A DNA stretch of 64,000 nucleotides from Aquipseudomonas alcaligenes. Its GTDB lineage: Bacteria; Pseudomonadota; Gammaproteobacteria; Pseudomonadales; Pseudomonadaceae. Below are positions 62,385 through 64,000 of the stretch, piece after piece. Positions within the stretch are counted from its first letter, which is position 1. Every line of letters begins with the position of its first letter. Location: the NCBI RefSeq assembly GCF_003205495.1, contig NZ_QJRX01000004.1, positions 248,764 through 312,763 of the forward strand, given 5' to 3'. The notes under the pieces are model-generated. The model made no database searches. It worked only from the letters and a program-made list of their open reading frames with translations, and was not told the DNA's origin. The position numbers and the translations under genes are program-made.

Positions 62385-63410
62385 TCGCGAACGCCCGCCC
62401 TCTTCCCCGGCGCTCTGCGCCAGCTGCGCGTCACGCATGCGCTGCTGGCGCAGGTGCGGCAACACCGCCGCCAGCAGCGGCTCCTTGAACGCCGCCTGGA
62501 AACGATGGGCCAGCCCCGGAATCAGCTTGAGCTGGCTGCCCTCGATATGGGCGGCCACGTGCACGCCGTGCATGGTCGGCAGCAGCGGGTCGGCAGTGCC
62601 ATGCACCACCAGGGTCGGCAGGCGCAGGCGGTTGAGCAGCTCGACCCGGCTCGGCTCGGCGAGGATCGCCAGGATCTGTCGCTCCACGCCCTGCGGGTTG
62701 AAGGCACGGTCGTAGCTGCGCTCGGCCTCGCGCAGCAGCTGCGTGCGCTCGGCCGCCAGGCCCGGGCTGCCGAGGGCCGCCAGCAGATCGGCCTGCTGCG
62801 CGATGGCCGCCTCACGGCCCAGCGCCTCGCGCCGCGCCAGCTGCTGCAGCAGGCGTGCATCCGGCGCCGGCAGGCCCGGCGCGCTGGAGCTGGTCATCAG
62901 CAGGGTCAGGCTTTCGACCCGCTGCGGCGCCAGGTCGGCCATGTGCTGGGCGATCATGCCGCCCATGCTAGCGCCCAGCACATGGAAACGCTGGATGCTC
63001 AGGCCATCCATCAGGCCCAGGGCATCGCCGGCCATGTCGCGCAGGCTGTACGGTGCCTGCGCCCCCAGGCCCAGGCGGTAGCTGAACAGCTGGTAGGCCA
63101 GGTTGGCCTCGGGCACCGGCCCCACCCAGGACGACAGGCCGACATCGCGGTTGTCGAAGCGGATCACCCGGAAGCCCTGCTGGCACAGGCGCGCCACCAC
63201 CTCGTCCGGCCAGTGGATCAGCTGGCCGCCCAGGCCCATCACCAGCAGCAGCGCCGGGTCGCTGGTGCGACCGATGCTCTGGTAAGCCAGGCGCACCTCG
63301 CCCACCTGCGCCATGGCAGTCGGCACCTGTACCTCGCAACGGTTCGCCGCCAGGGACGGCAGGCCGCACCACAGCGCGGCGAGAAGCAACAGAACTCGCA
63401 TCGGCAACAT
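62379..63410 (-). CDS. Secreted or periplasmic alpha/beta-hydrolase
   Basis: About 343 residues. A signal peptide (MLPMRVLLLLAALWCGLPSL) leads to an alpha/beta-hydrolase fold: LLVMGLGGQLIHW (oxyanion region), RFDNRDVGLSSW, the nucleophile elbow GASMGGMIAQHM, LPTLVVHGTADPLLP with the acidic residue, and the final catalytic His in PGLAHRF. The substrate is unknown. The start could be 63410 or the ATG at 63401; a still longer start at 63455 adds residues without a better signal peptide. The open frame extends to 63914 but overlaps the sensor-kinase gene. Confidence 0.85.
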   Translation of the reverse strand: MLPMRVLLLLAALWCGLPSLAANRCEVQVPTAMAQVGEVRLAYQSIGRTSDPALLLVMGLGGQLIHWPDEVVARLCQQGFRVIRFDNRDVGLSSWVGPVPEANLAYQLFSYRLGLGAQAPYSLRDMAGDALGLMDGLSIQRFHVLGASMGGMIAQHMADLAPQRVESLTLLMTSSSAPGLPAPDARLLQQLARREALGREAAIAQQADLLAALGSPGLAAERTQLLREAERSYDRAFNPQGVERQILAILAEPSRVELLNRLRLPTLVVHGTADPLLPTMHGVHVAAHIEGSQLKLIPGLAHRFQAAFKEPLLAAVLPHLRQQRMRDAQLAQSAGEEGGRSRL

Positions 63411-63517
63411 CCGGAACGCAGAACCCCAGTGGAGCGCGAGTCTGCGGATGTTCATGCGGGCGCGCTGCCACAGAACGATGACAATTTGATGAAGGCTGCC
63501 GAACGGTAGTGACGCGC

Positions 63518-64000
63518 TCAGCCCGCCTCGTTCGCCTGCGCCTGGCGGCGCGGCCAGACCAGGCTGAACTGCGCGCCGCCGAGGCTGGCGCTGCGCCCGA
63601 CATGGGCGCGGCCGGCGTGCCAGTAGATGATCCGGCGCACGATGGACAGGCCAAGGCCGTGGCCGCCGGAGGCGCGGGTACGGCTGTCGTCCAGGCGCAG
63701 GAAGGGGGTGAACACGCGCTCCCAGGCCTCCTCCGGCACGCCGGGGCCATCGTCCTCGACGTCGATGCGGCAGCGCTTGTGGCCAATGCGGTAGGTCAGG
63801 CGCACGCGCGACTCGGCGTGGCGCATGGCGTTGCTCAGCAGGTTCTGCAGGGCCCGGTGCAGGTAGCGCGGCTCGGCCTCGACCAGCGCGCCGCCGTCCG
63901 GGGCATCGTGGCACTGGCCGCGCTCGACGCGGATATGGGCGCGCAGCGGCGCCAGCTCCTCGATCACCTGGTCGAGCAGGCAGCGCAGGTCCACGACCTG
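63518..64000 (-). CDS. Sensor histidine kinase, C-terminal part (cut by window edge)
   Basis: The 3' end of a two-component sensor kinase, about 160 residues visible, with the 5' part beyond position 64000. The ATP-binding domain is complete: N box HRALQNLLSNAMRHAE, G1 DVEDDGPGVPEE, F box FTPFLRLDDSRT, and G2 GGHGLGLSIVRRI. The dimerisation/His domain and sensor are outside, so the signal is unknown. The downstream gap to the hydrolase gene (63411-63517) shows no gene or repeat. Confidence 0.9.
   Translation of the reverse strand, partial: QVVDLRCLLDQVIEELAPLRAHIRVERGQCHDAPDGGALVEAEPRYLHRALQNLLSNAMRHAESRVRLTYRIGHKRCRIDVEDDGPGVPEEAWERVFTPFLRLDDSRTRASGGHGLGLSIVRRIIYWHAGRAHVGRSASLGGAQFSLVWPRRQAQANEAG

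Noticed and set aside
60828..63509. 893-codon frame overlapping glpD and the hydrolase gene
   Set aside because: Shifted frame of glpD, Arg/Pro-rich, continuing antisense to the hydrolase; no motif.
63411..63914. N-terminal extension of the alpha/beta-hydrolase to position 63914
   Set aside because: The extension is antisense-like Arg/Pro/Ala-rich sequence lying over the sensor-kinase gene in another frame; a good signal peptide begins at 63410.

Overview
This window is high-GC chromosomal DNA whose gene content and local order point to Pseudomonas or a close relative. The marks are argF followed by an ABC ATPase, ybaK/glpK/glpR/glpD together, divergent metE and metR, and the aerobic cobalamin genes with cobN, cobW and ChlI-like subunits. 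Pseudomonas-type REP and inverted repeats sit between genes. I see no tRNA, rRNA, insertion sequence, prophage or CRISPR array. Gene spacing is tight, with many 4-nt ATGA or GTGA overlaps.

The left half is dominated by a nearly complete aerobic adenosylcobalamin pathway in three blocks, each with its own cobalamin riboswitch. Block 1 (1713-10985, minus strand) runs from riboswitch and promoter through cobO, cobB, bluB, cobD(cbiB), cobC, cobQ, cobU, cobT, the cobC phosphatase and cobS. It covers adenosylation, amidation, aminopropanol attachment and lower-ligand assembly. Block 2 (14804-23719) has cobE and cobM on the minus strand. Divergent from them, behind a riboswitch, are cobW, cobN, a ChlI-like ATPase, a short VWA protein and cobF. 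Block 3 (30422-37734) has riboswitch, cobG, cobH, cobI and cobJ on the minus strand, and cobL, cobK and a 2Fe-2S ferredoxin-like gene on the plus strand. Together these take precorrin-2 to the finished coenzyme. The uroporphyrinogen methyltransferase (cobA) and an outer-membrane B12 receptor are not here.

Between the B12 blocks lie an HNH-like protein, an O-methyltransferase and two tandem NlpC/P60 lipoproteins. A sirtuin and a 3-methyladenine glycosylase follow. Further on are a soluble four-PAS chemoreceptor, a ProQ/FinO protein, a cyclic-nucleotide-domain MscS channel, a flavin reductase, and a divergent LysE exporter and AraC-type regulator pair. The chemoreceptor and ProQ segment (about 23.8-26.4 kb) looks less GC-rich than its surroundings.

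The right half is general metabolism and envelope: ttcA, a J-domain protein, a Yip1-type membrane protein, sprT, metE/metR, a small secreted protein with an internal duplication, and a divergent class A penicillin-binding protein. Then come grxD, a substrate-binding protein, a molybdopterin oxidoreductase, a lipoprotein, argF with its ABC ATPase, a PhzF-like protein, and a porin-like barrel behind a good sigma-54 promoter match. The end holds a secreted PilJ-domain protein, the glp genes with recognisable GlpR operators, an alpha/beta hydrolase and the 3' part of a sensor kinase.

Most of the window is well-understood core genome, and I did not find a wholly new system. The most interesting leads are regulatory (the cobE/cobW divergent palindromic promoter, GlpR operators, sigma-54 porin promoter, candidate MetR and AraC-type sites) and a few uncharacterised genes tied to known pathways.
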